Assembly: GCA_021851785.1 (NCBI GenBank)
Contig: JAJZBV010000006.1
Location: 54,480-118,479 of the forward strand
Direction of reading: 5' to 3'
Origin: Pseudomonadota bacterium
GTDB lineage: Bacteria > Pseudomonadota > Alphaproteobacteria > Acetobacterales > Acetobacteraceae
DNA length: 64,000 nucleotides
The notes under the pieces were generated by a model, which was not told where the DNA came from, did not search any database, and saw only the letters and a program-made list of their open reading frames with translations. The position numbers and the translations under genes were made by a program. Positions 38,699 to 49,756 of this stretch are shown here, in pieces. Each line of letters opens with the position of its first letter. The first letter of the stretch is position 1.

Positions 38699-39783
38699 TG
38701 GCGGTCCATCCCCTTTATCGGATCGCACGCCGTCTGATCTCGCCGCTGGTCACGCTCGTGCTGGCGCTCATTCTTGCCGATATAGCCTGGCATTTTTTCT
38801 CCTGGGCGGTGCTGCACGCGGTCTGGCGCCTGCCGGAAAACGCCGCCCAAGCGCCGGATACCGATCCCTGCCGGGCTGCGATCGGGCACGGCGCCTGCTG
38901 GGCGGTGGTCAGGGAGAAATTCCGCTTCATCCTGTTCGGTTTTTATCCTTATGACGCGCAATGGCGCCCGGCGCTCGCGGTTCTCTGTTTCGTCGCGTTG
39001 TTCGGGCTTTCCATCGCGCCGAGGTTCTGGCGACCGTCGCTGATCTTGCTTTGGATCGCCGTTCTGGCCGCAGTCGGCGTCTTGATGTGGGGCGGCGTAT
39101 TCGGGCTTTCTTTCGTTGCCGCCGATCAGTGGGGCGGGCTGCCGATCACGCTCATTCTCGCGACCTTCGGCCTCGCGGCGGCGTTTCCGCTCGCCATTCT
39201 GGTCGCGCTCGCGCGCCGCGCCGAGGGGCTGCCGGTGATCCGCATGCTTGCGATCGCCTATGTCGAGCTGATCCGCGGCGTCCCGCTGATCAGCCTTCTC
39301 TTCATGGCGAGCGTGATGCTGCCGCTGTTTTTACCGACGGGGTGGGACATCGACAAGCTGCTCCGCGCCCAGCTCGCCTTCGTCCTCTTCGCCGGCGCCT
39401 ATCTCGCCGAGGTGGTGCGCGCCGGCCTTAGCGCCCTGCCGCTCGGCCAATACGAGGCCGCCGCGGCGCTCGGGCTCTCTTATTGGCAAAAGACCCGTCT
39501 GATCGTGCTGCCGCAGGCGCTCCGCCACGTCATTCCGATGCTGGTCAACACCTTCATCGGATTCTTCAAGGATACCTCTCTGGTTCTGATCATCGGCATT
39601 TTCGATCTGATGACCACCGGGCGCACCGCGACGCTCGAGCCGGCCTGGCAGGGTTTCGGCAACGAGGTCTATCTGCTGCTCGCCGCGATCTATTTTGCCT
39701 TCTGCTTCACCATGGCGCAGATCAGCCGCACCCTTGAGCGCCGTCTCGCCGCGCCGCATCGAGACATCGAGGAGCCGGCATGA
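38698..39783 (+). CDS. aapM: Amino acid ABC transporter permease (AapM-like)
   Basis: '[30 protein letters not shown]...[24 protein letters not shown]...[34 protein letters not shown]'. Confidence 0.9.
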   Translation: MAVHPLYRIARRLISPLVTLVLALILADIAWHFFSWAVLHAVWRLPENAAQAPDTDPCRAAIGHGACWAVVREKFRFILFGFYPYDAQWRPALAVLCFVALFGLSIAPRFWRPSLILLWIAVLAAVGVLMWGGVFGLSFVAADQWGGLPITLILATFGLAAAFPLAILVALARRAEGLPVIRMLAIAYVELIRGVPLISLLFMASVMLPLFLPTGWDIDKLLRAQLAFVLFAGAYLAEVVRAGLSALPLGQYEAAAALGLSYWQKTRLIVLPQALRHVIPMLVNTFIGFFKDTSLVLIIGIFDLMTTGRTATLEPAWQGFGNEVYLLLAAIYFAFCFTMAQISRTLERRLAAPHRDIEEPA

Positions 39784-40547
39784 GCAACCCTTCCGCGTCC
39801 GCCCCCCAAACACCCGCCATCGTCTTGGAGGATGTGCATAAATGGTACGGCCGCGTGCATGTGCTGCGCGGCCTCTCGCTCAGTGTCGCGGCGGGCGAGC
39901 GGATCGTCATCTGCGGCCCCTCGGGCTCGGGCAAATCGACCATGATCCGCTGCATCAACCGTCTCGAACACCATGAAAAAGGCCGTATCCTCGTCGAAGG
40001 GACGGAGATTTCCGACGAGCCCCGGGCGCTCGCGCTGATCCGGCGCGAGGTCGGCATGGTCTTTCAGTCCTTCAACCTCTTCCCCCATCTCAGCGTTCTC
40101 GACAATTGCACGCTGGCGCCGATCCGCGTGCGGGGCCTCGCGCGCGCTGACGCCGAAGCCCGCGCCATGGAGTATCTGACGCGCGTGCGCATTCCCGAAC
40201 AGGCGCGCAAATACCCGCCCCAGCTCTCCGGCGGCCAGCAGCAGCGCGTCGCCATCGCCCGCGCGCTCTGCATGCAGCCGAAAATCATGCTGTTCGATGA
40301 GCCGACCTCGGCGCTCGATCCCGAAATGGTTCGCGAAGTGCTCGACGTCATGATCGAACTCGCCGAAAGTGGCATGACCATGCTGTGCGTCACCCATGAA
40401 ATGGGGTTTGCCCGCCGGGTTGCCGACCGCATCCTGTTCATGGACCAGGGCGAGATCGTCGAGAGCGGCGCACCCGCGGAGATTTTCGATCGCCCGCGAT
40501 CGGAGCGGCTGCGGAATTTCCTCAATCAGATTTTGCATCAAACATAG
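39780..40547 (+). CDS. aapP: Amino acid ABC transporter ATP-binding protein (AapP-like)
   Basis: Walker A '[18 protein letters not shown]', signature '[15 protein letters not shown]', Walker B '[15 protein letters not shown]'; ATGA overlap. Confidence 0.93.
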   Translation: MSNPSASAPQTPAIVLEDVHKWYGRVHVLRGLSLSVAAGERIVICGPSGSGKSTMIRCINRLEHHEKGRILVEGTEISDEPRALALIRREVGMVFQSFNLFPHLSVLDNCTLAPIRVRGLARADAEARAMEYLTRVRIPEQARKYPPQLSGGQQQRVAIARALCMQPKIMLFDEPTSALDPEMVREVLDVMIELAESGMTMLCVTHEMGFARRVADRILFMDQGEIVESGAPAEIFDRPRSERLRNFLNQILHQT

Positions 40548-40555
40548 CCGCTCTC

Positions 40556-40569
40556 TTGACCTGGATCAT
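40556..40569 (+). promoter_or_regulatory. FNR/FixK-like box
   Basis: TTGAC-CTGG-ATCAT, 8/10 match to TTGATN4ATCAA; 35 bp upstream of the Crp/Fnr gene start. Confidence 0.5.
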
Positions 40570-40604
40570 GGCGCGGCGGCGCGGCTGGCCTTTAGCGTCG
40601 CAGC

Positions 40605-41354
40605 ATGGCAAAAATCGTATTCATGAAGGATCATCAGCCAGCGGCGCAGCAGGCCGGGCGACCGATATTGCAGGGTGTCAGCCTGCGCGGCGGCGCGGGA
40701 GGTGGCCGGGTCGCGCTGCTGGATGCCGCCGGGCGCGATGAGTTGGCCACCATCGGCACCCTCACGCGCTTTCCGCGCGGCGCCATCCTGCAGGCCGAGG
40801 GAGAAAAAATCTCGGCCATTTTCAACATCACCGAAGGCTTGGTGAAAACCTATCGTTTGACCGAGGACGGCAAGCGCCATGTCCTCGCCTTCCTGTTCCC
40901 CGGCGATCTGGTCGGTCTTTATGAGGACTATCGTTATCTCAACACCGCCGAGGCGGTGAACACGGTCACCGCCTATCGCCTGCCGATCGCGGCGTTGGAG
41001 AAGCTTCTCGAGCGCGACCCGGCGCTCAATTTGGCGTTTCTTAGCAAGGCTTGCCATGATCTCCGCCAGACCCAGCGCCACGAAATCATGCTCGCGCGTC
41101 GCGAAGCGCGCCAGCGTTTGCTGATGTTTCTCAACATGCTGGCGCCGCAAGCGAGCGCCATCGCCGGCAACCCGCAGGGGGCGGTCCTCTCGCTGCCGAT
41201 GCGCCGCTTGGAGATCGCCGATTATCTCGGGCTGTCCCCCGAAGCCGTCAGCCGCGGCTTGCACGCGCTGGTGCGCGAGGGGAAACTCCGTCTGCATGGG
41301 CTGCACCAGATCGAAGTGCTCGATCGCGGCGACCTTGCGGCGCTGACCGGCTGA
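40605..41354 (+). CDS. Crp/Fnr-family transcriptional regulator
   Basis: cNMP-binding-like 'LTRFPRGAILQAEGEKISAIFNITEGLVKTYRLTEDGKRHVLAFLFPGDLVGL'; HTH 'LPMRRLEIADYLGLSPEAVSRGLHALVREGKLRL'. Confidence 0.88.
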   Translation: MAKIVFMKDHQPAAQQAGRPILQGVSLRGGAGGGRVALLDAAGRDELATIGTLTRFPRGAILQAEGEKISAIFNITEGLVKTYRLTEDGKRHVLAFLFPGDLVGLYEDYRYLNTAEAVNTVTAYRLPIAALEKLLERDPALNLAFLSKACHDLRQTQRHEIMLARREARQRLLMFLNMLAPQASAIAGNPQGAVLSLPMRRLEIADYLGLSPEAVSRGLHALVREGKLRLHGLHQIEVLDRGDLAALTG

Positions 41355-41852
41355 TCAGCGCGGCGGCGCTTCCGCGCGCGTCTTCGGGCCGTAATCGCGC
41401 AGCACCTCGACCACCCGCCCGCCGAGCGGCGCGGCCATCGCCGCCGGATAAAGCCCGGCGCGATGGCCAGGGCGATAGAGGCTCTCGAACACCTCCCCGC
41501 CCGGCGCGAGGTCGGCGCCCGCCTCGGCCATGAGAAGCCCGAGCGAACGCGACCCCGGCGCCGCCGCGATCCGCCCGACACGCAGGCGATAATCGGTGAA
41601 AATCTCCTGCCGTCCCCGCGCCTGCGCCGCTTTGTGATCGCCCTGTTCGCGCCAGGCGATGAGCGCCGCCTCGGTCTCCCAGAACGACAGCGACAAGAGC
41701 CAGCCCGGCTTTGCCAGCGCCGCGAAGCGCTCGACCGAGCGGAACCCGGCGATGCCCTCCAGCGCCCCGCGCAGGGACGCCGCGAGCGCCAGATACGCCT
41801 CCTGCCGACCCGGCGCCGGCAGCACTTCGAAAATCACCACGAACATCGCCAC
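41355..41852 (-). CDS. Antibiotic biosynthesis monooxygenase (ABM) domain protein
   Basis: 'MFVVIFEVLPAPGRQEAYLALAASLRGALEGIAGFRSVERFAALAKPGWLLSLSFWETEAALIAWREQGDH'. Confidence 0.82.
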   Translation of the reverse strand: MAMFVVIFEVLPAPGRQEAYLALAASLRGALEGIAGFRSVERFAALAKPGWLLSLSFWETEAALIAWREQGDHKAAQARGRQEIFTDYRLRVGRIAAAPGSRSLGLLMAEAGADLAPGGEVFESLYRPGHRAGLYPAAMAAPLGGRVVEVLRDYGPKTRAEAPPR

Positions 41853-41859
41853 CTCCCGC

Positions 41860-41874
41860 TGTCACATTATGACA
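41860..41874. promoter_or_regulatory. Inverted repeat just upstream of the ABM gene
   Basis: TGTCA-CATTA-TGACA. Confidence 0.3.
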
Positions 41875-41941
41875 CACGAACGAGACGCGCCAGCAATCCC
41901 GCCGCGATAGGCTGAGGCCATTGGTTCCGGGCGGGCTTGAT

Positions 41942-41958
41942 GACCGAACCGTTCGGTC
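41942..41958. promoter_or_regulatory. Perfect palindrome resembling a TetR-family operator
   Basis: GACCGAAC-C-GTTCGGTC, ~120 bp upstream of the RND operon. Confidence 0.45.
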
Positions 41959-42076
41959 GTATCCTCGTTGCCCGAGGAGACGCGAAACCTTGGCATCCCT
42001 CGCGAGAGGGGCATGTTAGAAGCGGTGCGGTGCCACGCCTTGCCCGAGACCCCCCGAGACGGAACAGCCCTTGACC

Positions 42077-43345
42077 ATGGACCAGAACCTCAGCGAAACC
42101 GAGCCTAGCGCGGCCCCGGCGCGCGCCGACGCGCCCGCGCGGGTGGCGCCCGAAATCGCCCCGCACGAGCCGATCACCCGCCCCCCCACGTCCAGGCGGG
42201 GGCTGCGGCGCGGGTTGATCCTCGTTCTCCTTCTCGCCGCCGCCGGGCTCGGCTGGTGGTGGCAGCCGTGGCGCGGCCCCGCCCATCACGCCGCAACGCC
42301 CCCCGCCGGCGCGCTCTCCCAGCCGGTGCGCGAGGCCGAGGCCATCGCCGGCGATTTCCCGGTCGAACTGGTCGAACTCGGCACCGTGACGCCGGTCTAT
42401 ACGGTCACGGTGATTTCCCAGATCGCCGGCTATCTGATGGATGTCGAATTCCACGAGGGCGAGATCGTGAAACAGGGCCAGGAGATCGCGCTGGTCGATC
42501 CCCGCCCCTACCAGGTTATGCTCGAACAATACGAAGGCCAGCTCGCCGCCGATCAGGCGTCGCTCGGCCAGGCGCGCATGGATCTCGAGCGCTATCACAC
42601 CCTCAACCGCCAGGATTCGATCGCCCGCCAGACTTTTGAGGACCAAGTCTATGTGGTGAAGCAATATGAAGGCAAGGTGAAGCTCGATCAGGCGCAGATC
42701 GACAACGCCAAGCTCGATCTGATCTATTGCCACATCGTCGCGCCGATCACCGGGCGGATCGGGCTCCGCCTCGTCGATCCCGGCAATTTCGTCCAGCCGG
42801 GCAGCGCGACCGGCATCGCCGTGATCGCGCAGGTCCAACCGACCACCGTCATCTTCACCCTGCCCGAGGATAACGTGCCGGTGGTGCTCGGCGAGATCAA
42901 GAAACAGGGCAAGCTCAAGGTCGCCGCCTTCGACCGTAGCGATGCCATCCATCTCGCCGACGGCACCGTCTATGCGATCGACAGCGAGATCAATACCTCG
43001 ACCGGCATGGTCAATCTCCGCGCCATGTTCGACAACCAGAACGAGGCGCTGTTCGCCAACCAGTTCGTCAACGCCCATCTCCTCGTCACCACGCGGCAGC
43101 ACGCGACCATCGTGCCGCATGCCGCGGTCCTCACCGGGATGCCGGGGGATTATGTCTATGTCATCAACCCGGACGATACGGTCAGCGTCCGCAGCGTCAC
43201 CATCGGCCCCGCGAACAAGGACGAAACCGTGATCACCTCGGGCCTAAAACCGGGCGAGCATGTCGTCGTCGATGGCGCCGATCGTCTGCGTGACGGCAGC
43301 AAGGTGAAAATCATCGCCCCGCCGCCGGCTTCCCGGGCGCCTTGA
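42077..43345 (+). CDS. RND efflux periplasmic adaptor (MdtA-like)
   Basis: '[56 protein letters not shown]...[48 protein letters not shown]'; TTG alternative start 42071. Confidence 0.92.
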   Translation: MDQNLSETEPSAAPARADAPARVAPEIAPHEPITRPPTSRRGLRRGLILVLLLAAAGLGWWWQPWRGPAHHAATPPAGALSQPVREAEAIAGDFPVELVELGTVTPVYTVTVISQIAGYLMDVEFHEGEIVKQGQEIALVDPRPYQVMLEQYEGQLAADQASLGQARMDLERYHTLNRQDSIARQTFEDQVYVVKQYEGKVKLDQAQIDNAKLDLIYCHIVAPITGRIGLRLVDPGNFVQPGSATGIAVIAQVQPTTVIFTLPEDNVPVVLGEIKKQGKLKVAAFDRSDAIHLADGTVYAIDSEINTSTGMVNLRAMFDNQNEALFANQFVNAHLLVTTRQHATIVPHAAVLTGMPGDYVYVINPDDTVSVRSVTIGPANKDETVITSGLKPGEHVVVDGADRLRDGSKVKIIAPPPASRAP

Positions 43346-43364
43346 CCGTCCAAGGCATAATCCG

Positions 43365-46300
43365 GTGAATCCCTCGCGCCTTTTCATCCTGCGTCCGGTC
43401 GCGACGACGCTCCTGATGATCGCGATCATGCTCGCCGGTCTCGTCGCCTTCGGCTTCCTGCCGGTTTCGGCGCTGCCCGAGGTCGATTACCCGACCATTC
43501 AGGTGCAGACCTTCTATCCCGGCGCCAGCCCCGAGGTGATGACCACCTCGGTCACCGCGCCGCTCGAGGAGCAGCTCGGCCAGATGCCGGGCCTCAATCA
43601 GATGCTCTCGGTCAACTCCGCCGGCGCGTCGATGATCACCTTGCAGTTCAATCTTTCGCTCGGCCTCGATATCGCCGAGGAAGAAGTGCAGGCGGCGATC
43701 AATGCCGCGAACAATCTTCTGCCCGCCGATCTGCCGGCGCCGCCGATCTACGCCAAGGTCAACCCCGCCGACGCGCCCATCCTCACCCTCGCGCTCACCT
43801 CGAAAACGCTGCCTTTGATTAAACTCGAGGATCTCGCCGAAACCAGGCTCGCGCAGAAGCTTTCCGAATTGTCCGGCGTCGGCCTAGTCACCATCGGCGG
43901 CGGCCATCGCCCGGCGGTGCGGGTGCGGATCAACCCGGTGGCGATGGCCGGCTTCGGCCTCAATATCGATGATCTCCGCACCACCATCACCAACATCAAC
44001 ATCAATCTCGCCAAGGGCGGCTTTGACGGCCCGGCCCGCGCCAGCACCATCAATGCCAACGACCAACTGACCACCGCCGCGGCGTATCGCGACGCCGTGG
44101 TCGCCTACCGCGCCGGCGCGCCGGTCTATCTCTCCGACATCGCCACCGTCATCGATGGCGCCGAAAACGACAAGCTCGCCGCCTGGATGAACCGCGAGCC
44201 GGCGATCGTGCTCAATATCCAGCGCCAGCCCGGCGCCAATGTCATCGCCACCGTCAATCGCGTGCAAGCGCTGTTGCCCGATCTCAAGGCGACCCTGCCG
44301 GCGTCGGTCGATATCGCCGTTCTCGCCGACCGCACCACCAGCATCCGCGCCTCGGTCCGCGATGTCGAGGTGGAACTCGCGCTCGCCGTCGCGCTCGTCT
44401 TCTTGGTGATCTACCTCTTTCTCCAGAGCGTGCCGGCGACGGTGATCCCGAGCCTCGCCGTGCCGCTCTCGCTCGTCGGCACGTTCGGCTTCATGTATCT
44501 CGCCGGATTCAGTCTCGATAATCTCTCGCTGATGTCGCTCACCATCGCGACCGGCTTCGTCGTCGACGATGCCATCGTGATGATCGAAAACATCTCGCGC
44601 TTCATCGAAGCGGGCGAGACGCCGCTCGCGGCGGCGCTCAAGGGGTCGCAGCAGATCGGCTTCACCATCGTCTCGCTCACCGTCTCGCTGATCGCGGTTC
44701 TGATCCCGCTTTTGTTCATGGGCGATGTCGTCGGGCGCTTGTTCCACGAATTCGCGATCACGCTCGCGGTCACGATCATCATCTCGGCCTTCGTCTCCCT
44801 CACGCTGGTGCCGATGCTGTGCAATCGGCTGCTTTGCATGCGCCCGCGAAAGCGCGACGACGGGGGTGGATTTTTCACCTCGTTGCAGAGATTTTATGAT
44901 CGCCTTCTCGGTATCGTCCTTCGCCATCAGACGCTGACATTGCTGGTCGCGCTGGCCACCCTGGCGCTGACCACGGCGCTCTATATCGCGATCCCGAAAG
45001 GGTTCTTCCCCCTCCAGGACACCGGGTTGATCCAGGGTATTTCCGAGGCGCCGGGGAGTATTTCGTTCGCCGCAATGGCCACGCATCAACAGGCGCTGGC
45101 CGAGGAGATCCTGAAAGACCGCGATGTCCTCGGTCTCGCCTCGTTCATCGGCGTCGACGGCACGAACACGACGCTCAACCGTGGCCGCTTCCTGATCACG
45201 CTGCGCCCCCCCGATCAGCGGCAACTGGGCGTCCGGGACATCATCCGCCGCCTCCAGCGCGAGACGGCGAACGTCACCGGCATCACGCTTTACATGCAGC
45301 CGGCGCAGGATCTGACCATCGATAGCGCGATCAGCGCGACACAGTATCAGTTCGTGCTCGAAAATCCCGACCCCGCGTTGCTCTCGCTCTGGGTGCCGCG
45401 GCTGGTGGATCGGCTCCGGCAATCCCCCAACCTTGCCGATGTGGTCAGCGATATGCAAAACGGTGGTCGCGCCGTGCAGGTGGAGATCGATCGCGCCACC
45501 GCCGCCCGCTTCGGCGTCACCCCGGCCACCATCGATAACGCGCTTTACGATGCGTTCGGCCAGCGTATCGTCTCCACCATCTTCACCCAATCGAACCAGT
45601 ACCGGGTGATCATGGAGGTCGATCCTCATGCTCAGCAATCGCTGACCGATCTCGACAAGATCTATCTCCCCTCCGCGACCGCGACCACCGGCGAGGTGCC
45701 GCTCTCGGCCATCGCGACGATCAGCGAGCGCGCCGCCCCTTTGCAGATCGATCATCTCAGCCAGTTCCCGGCAAGCTTCATTTCCTTCAATCTCGCCGAA
45801 GGCGCCTCGCTCGGTGCTGCGGTCGGCGAGATCAAGGACGCGGTCGGGGAAATCGGCCTGCCGGCGAGTTTCATGCTCCGCTTCCAAGGCGCGACCCTCG
45901 CGTTCAACGCAGCCCTCGGCAATGATCTGCTGCTGCTCCTCGCCGCCGTCGTCACGATGTATATCGTGCTCGGCGTGCTCTATGAGAGCTTCATCCATCC
46001 GGTGACGATTCTCTCGACCCTGCCCTCGGCCGGGATCGGGGCTTTGCTCGCGCTGATGATCGCCGGCAAGGATCTCGATGTCATCGGGATCATCGGGATC
46101 GTGCTCCTGATCGGCATCGTCAAGAAGAACGCCATCATGATGGTCGATTTCGCGTTGCAGGCCGAACGCGAGGGCGGGCTTTCGCCGCTGCTTGCGATCC
46201 GCCAGGCGGCGCTGCTCCGGCTGCGTCCGATCCTGATGACCACGATGGCGGCCATTCTCGGCGCGCTGCCCTTGATGTTCGCGCACGGCACCGGCGCGGA

Positions 46301-46454
46301 ACTGCGCCGCCCGCTCGGTCTCGCCATCGTCGGCGGCCTGATCGTGAGCCAGGTTTTGACGCTGTTCACGACGCCGGTGATCTATCTCTTCTTCGATCGT
46401 CTGATCCGCCCGCGCCATACCCGCGATCAGGCAAACCCAGAGCCTGCAAAGTGA
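43365..46454 (+). CDS. RND efflux inner-membrane permease 1 (MdtB-like), GTG start
   Basis: '[71 protein letters not shown]'. Confidence 0.94.
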   Translation: MNPSRLFILRPVATTLLMIAIMLAGLVAFGFLPVSALPEVDYPTIQVQTFYPGASPEVMTTSVTAPLEEQLGQMPGLNQMLSVNSAGASMITLQFNLSLGLDIAEEEVQAAINAANNLLPADLPAPPIYAKVNPADAPILTLALTSKTLPLIKLEDLAETRLAQKLSELSGVGLVTIGGGHRPAVRVRINPVAMAGFGLNIDDLRTTITNININLAKGGFDGPARASTINANDQLTTAAAYRDAVVAYRAGAPVYLSDIATVIDGAENDKLAAWMNREPAIVLNIQRQPGANVIATVNRVQALLPDLKATLPASVDIAVLADRTTSIRASVRDVEVELALAVALVFLVIYLFLQSVPATVIPSLAVPLSLVGTFGFMYLAGFSLDNLSLMSLTIATGFVVDDAIVMIENISRFIEAGETPLAAALKGSQQIGFTIVSLTVSLIAVLIPLLFMGDVVGRLFHEFAITLAVTIIISAFVSLTLVPMLCNRLLCMRPRKRDDGGGFFTSLQRFYDRLLGIVLRHQTLTLLVALATLALTTALYIAIPKGFFPLQDTGLIQGISEAPGSISFAAMATHQQALAEEILKDRDVLGLASFIGVDGTNTTLNRGRFLITLRPPDQRQLGVRDIIRRLQRETANVTGITLYMQPAQDLTIDSAISATQYQFVLENPDPALLSLWVPRLVDRLRQSPNLADVVSDMQNGGRAVQVEIDRATAARFGVTPATIDNALYDAFGQRIVSTIFTQSNQYRVIMEVDPHAQQSLTDLDKIYLPSATATTGEVPLSAIATISERAAPLQIDHLSQFPASFISFNLAEGASLGAAVGEIKDAVGEIGLPASFMLRFQGATLAFNAALGNDLLLLLAAVVTMYIVLGVLYESFIHPVTILSTLPSAGIGALLALMIAGKDLDVIGIIGIVLLIGIVKKNAIMMVDFALQAEREGGLSPLLAIRQAALLRLRPILMTTMAAILGALPLMFAHGTGAELRRPLGLAIVGGLIVSQVLTLFTTPVIYLFFDRLIRPRHTRDQANPEPAK

Positions 46455-49400
46455 TTTTTTCGGCGATCTTCATCCGCCGTCCGGTTGCGACGACGCTGCT
46501 CACCCTCGCGATCGTGCTCGCCGGCATTCTCGGCTACGTCAAGCTGCCGGTGGCGCCGCTGCCGGAAGTCGATTTCCCGGTGATCCTGGTGCAAGCGACG
46601 CTGCCCGGCGCCAGCCCGCAAACCGTTGCCAGCAACGTCGCAGCACCACTCGAGAAGCATCTCGGCCAGATCGCCGATATCGACGAAATGACCTCTCAGA
46701 GCTTCACCGGCACCAGCCGGATCGTGCTGCAATTCGGCCTCGACCGGAACATCGATGGCGCCGCGCGCGATGTCGAGGCGGGGCTCAATGCCGCGCACGC
46801 CGATCTGCCGACCCAGCTTCGTCTCAATCCCGTCTACCACAAGATCAATCCTGCCGACGCACCTATTCTGGTCATCGCGCTGACCTCGAAAACCCGCAAG
46901 CCGGGGCAGATTTTCGATGCCGCGGCGAATATCGTCCAGCAGCGGCTGTCTGAACTGACCGGCATCGGCGAGGTCGATGTCGCCGGCGCGGCGCTGCCTT
47001 CGGTGCGCGTCGAACTCGACCCCGACCCGCTCGCCGCCTACGGGATCGGGCTCGAGGATATTCGCGCGGCACTCGCGTCCGCGAATGCCGACAGCCCCAA
47101 GGGCGCGATCGAGATCGGCCCGAAACGCTATCAGGTTTATACCAACGATCAGGCGCTGCGCGCCGCCGATTACCGCCCGCTGGTCATCGCCTATCGCAAC
47201 AACGCGCCGGTATTTCTCACCGATGTCGGGGAAGTCGACGATTCGGTCGAGGATTTACGCAACGCGGCACTCGCCAATGGCCAGCCGGCGGTGCTGGTCA
47301 TCGTCTATCGCCAGCCCGGCGCCAATATCATCGAGGCGGTCGATTCGGTGCGGGGCGCCCTTCCCGAATTACAGGCGGCCTTGCCCTCCGATATCGATGT
47401 CACGTTGATCGCCGACCGCACCCCGACCATTCGCGCGTCCCTGCATGACACCCAGACGGCGCTGCTCATCGCGCTCGCCCTCGTGATCGGCGTCGTCTTC
47501 GTCTTTCTCCGCGATCCCCGCGCCGCGCTGATCCCGAGCATCGTGGTGCCGGTCTCGATCATCGGCACGTTCGGGATCATGTATCTGTTCGGCTACAGCC
47601 TCGATAATCTCTCGCTGATGGCGCTCACCATCGCGACCGGATTTGTAGTGGATGACGCGATCGTGGTGCTCGAGAACATCAGCCGCCATATCGAGGCCGG
47701 CATGTCCCGCTTCGAGGCGGCGTTGCTGGGCGCGCGCGAGGTCGGGTTCACGGTGCTTTCCATCAGCGTGTCCCTGGTTGCCGTGTTCTTGCCTATTCTG
47801 CTCATGGGCGGCCTGGTCGGGCGGCTGTTTCGTGAGTTCGCGGTGACGCTGTCGCTATCGATCATCGTCTCGCTGGTCGTCTCTTTGACGACGACGCCGA
47901 TGCTCTGCGCGCAGTTCCTGCGCGGCCACCACACCCCAGGCCGCGCCGGGCGCGCGGCGGAGGCGGTGTTCGACGCCGCTCTTCGCGCCTATCGCCACAC
48001 GCTTGCAATCGCGCTTCGCCATCCGGCCTTGATGCTGACCTCATTGTTTCTGACGATTGCCTTCAATTTCTACCTCTTCACCGTCGTCCCCAAGGGATTT
48101 TTCCCGCAGCAGGACACCGGCCGGCTGATCGGCACCCTGGTCGGCGATCAGACCATTTCGTTCCAGGCGATGCGTGACAAGATGGTGCAGTTCATGAATA
48201 TCGTGCGCGCCGATCCGGCGGTCGAGAACATCGCCGGCTTCACCGGCGGGCGGCAAACCAATTCCGGCTTTTTCTTCGTCGCCCTCAAGCCCCGTTCCGC
48301 GCGTCATGCCTCCGCCGATCAGGTGATCGCGCGGCTGCGCGGCAAACTCGCCCGCGTCGCCGGCGCGCAGCTTTATTTGCAGGTGATACAGGATATCCGT
48401 GCCGGCGGCCGCCAAGGCAACGCGCAATATCAATTCACGCTCCAGGATATCGATCCCGACGAGCTTTACGTATGGACCCAGAAATTGACCGCGGCACTCG
48501 CCAAGAACCCGGCGCTCGCCGATGTCAGCTCCGATCAACAACAAGCGGGCAGCGAAACCTATTTGCGGATCGACCGCAAAACCGCGGCGCGTTTCGCGCT
48601 TTTCCAGAGCACGATCGATCAGAATCTCTATGATGCGTTTGGCCAACGGCAGGTCTCGACGATCTATAACCCGCTCAACCAGTATCATGTGGTGATGGAG
48701 GTGGCGCCGCGCTTCTGGCAGGATCGCACCGAGCTGCCGCGTTTCTATATCAGCCCGGTCGGCTCTTTTCCCAATGGCACGTCATTGACCAACGCGGTCA
48801 TCGGCACCGTCACCACGCCGCATGGCCGCATCGCCAATTCACCGCTCTTCGTCGCTGGTTCCACCTTCGATCCAACCCTGGTCGGGCAAGACGCCGCCGC
48901 TGCCATCGCCTCCAACGCGGCGCGCAACAGCCTCAATAACGCCATCGCCAATACCGGCGGCCATGCCGGCTCGACCGGCGCCGCGGTCAGTACCGCTCGC
49001 GAGAACATGGTGCCGCTTGCCGCCATCGCGCAGATGGCGGTCGGGAAGACCCCTGTCGTCGTCAATCATCAGGGGCAATTCGTCGCCGCCACGATCTCCT
49101 TCAACCTGCCGCTCGGGCGCTCGCTCGGCGGCGCGGTGCAGGCGATCGAGACCACCATGCGCGATCTCGACATGCCGGCCGCGATCCATGGCAGTTTCGC
49201 CGGCACCGCGCGCATCTTCCAGCAATCGCTGCGCTATGAGCCGGTGCTCATTCTGGCCGCGCTGGCCGCGGTTTATATCGTTCTCGGCATGCTCTATGAA
49301 AGCTATGTCCACCCGCTCACCATTCTCTCGACCCTGCCGTCGGCCGGGGTCGGCGCCATTCTCGCCCTGATGCTGACCGGCCAGCAATTCACCATCATCG

Positions 49401-49756
49401 CCTTGATCGGGGTGATCCTGCTCATCGGCATCGTCAAGAAAAACGCCATCATGATGATCGATTTCGCGCTCGATGCGGAGCGGCGCCGCGGGCTCGATCC
49501 GCGTGCCGCGATCGCCGAGGCCTGCGCTCTTCGCTTCCGCCCGATCATGATGACCACGTTCGCCGCGATTCTTGGCGCGCTGCCGCTGGCGATCGGCGGC
49601 GGCGATGGCGCCGAACTCCGCGCCCCGCTCGGCATCTCGATCATCGGCGGCCTGTTGGTCAGCCAGGTGTTGACGCTGTATACGACGCCGATCGTCTATC
49701 TCGCACTCGACCGGCTGCGTCTTAAGGTTTTGCGCCGCCACCGGAGCGTGCCATGA
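46451..49756 (+). CDS. RND efflux inner-membrane permease 2 (MdtC-like) with long insertion, GTG start
   Basis: '[71 protein letters not shown]'; 4-nt overlap with permease 1. Confidence 0.93.
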   Translation: MIFSAIFIRRPVATTLLTLAIVLAGILGYVKLPVAPLPEVDFPVILVQATLPGASPQTVASNVAAPLEKHLGQIADIDEMTSQSFTGTSRIVLQFGLDRNIDGAARDVEAGLNAAHADLPTQLRLNPVYHKINPADAPILVIALTSKTRKPGQIFDAAANIVQQRLSELTGIGEVDVAGAALPSVRVELDPDPLAAYGIGLEDIRAALASANADSPKGAIEIGPKRYQVYTNDQALRAADYRPLVIAYRNNAPVFLTDVGEVDDSVEDLRNAALANGQPAVLVIVYRQPGANIIEAVDSVRGALPELQAALPSDIDVTLIADRTPTIRASLHDTQTALLIALALVIGVVFVFLRDPRAALIPSIVVPVSIIGTFGIMYLFGYSLDNLSLMALTIATGFVVDDAIVVLENISRHIEAGMSRFEAALLGAREVGFTVLSISVSLVAVFLPILLMGGLVGRLFREFAVTLSLSIIVSLVVSLTTTPMLCAQFLRGHHTPGRAGRAAEAVFDAALRAYRHTLAIALRHPALMLTSLFLTIAFNFYLFTVVPKGFFPQQDTGRLIGTLVGDQTISFQAMRDKMVQFMNIVRADPAVENIAGFTGGRQTNSGFFFVALKPRSARHASADQVIARLRGKLARVAGAQLYLQVIQDIRAGGRQGNAQYQFTLQDIDPDELYVWTQKLTAALAKNPALADVSSDQQQAGSETYLRIDRKTAARFALFQSTIDQNLYDAFGQRQVSTIYNPLNQYHVVMEVAPRFWQDRTELPRFYISPVGSFPNGTSLTNAVIGTVTTPHGRIANSPLFVAGSTFDPTLVGQDAAAAIASNAARNSLNNAIANTGGHAGSTGAAVSTARENMVPLAAIAQMAVGKTPVVVNHQGQFVAATISFNLPLGRSLGGAVQAIETTMRDLDMPAAIHGSFAGTARIFQQSLRYEPVLILAALAAVYIVLGMLYESYVHPLTILSTLPSAGVGAILALMLTGQQFTIIALIGVILLIGIVKKNAIMMIDFALDAERRRGLDPRAAIAEACALRFRPIMMTTFAAILGALPLAIGGGDGAELRAPLGISIIGGLLVSQVLTLYTTPIVYLALDRLRLKVLRRHRSVP

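Noticed and set aside
43884-46418. 844-aa minus-strand ORF antisense to RND permease 1
   Set aside because: Composition dominated by D/E/R/H/G with no recognisable domain; sense frame is a conserved pump
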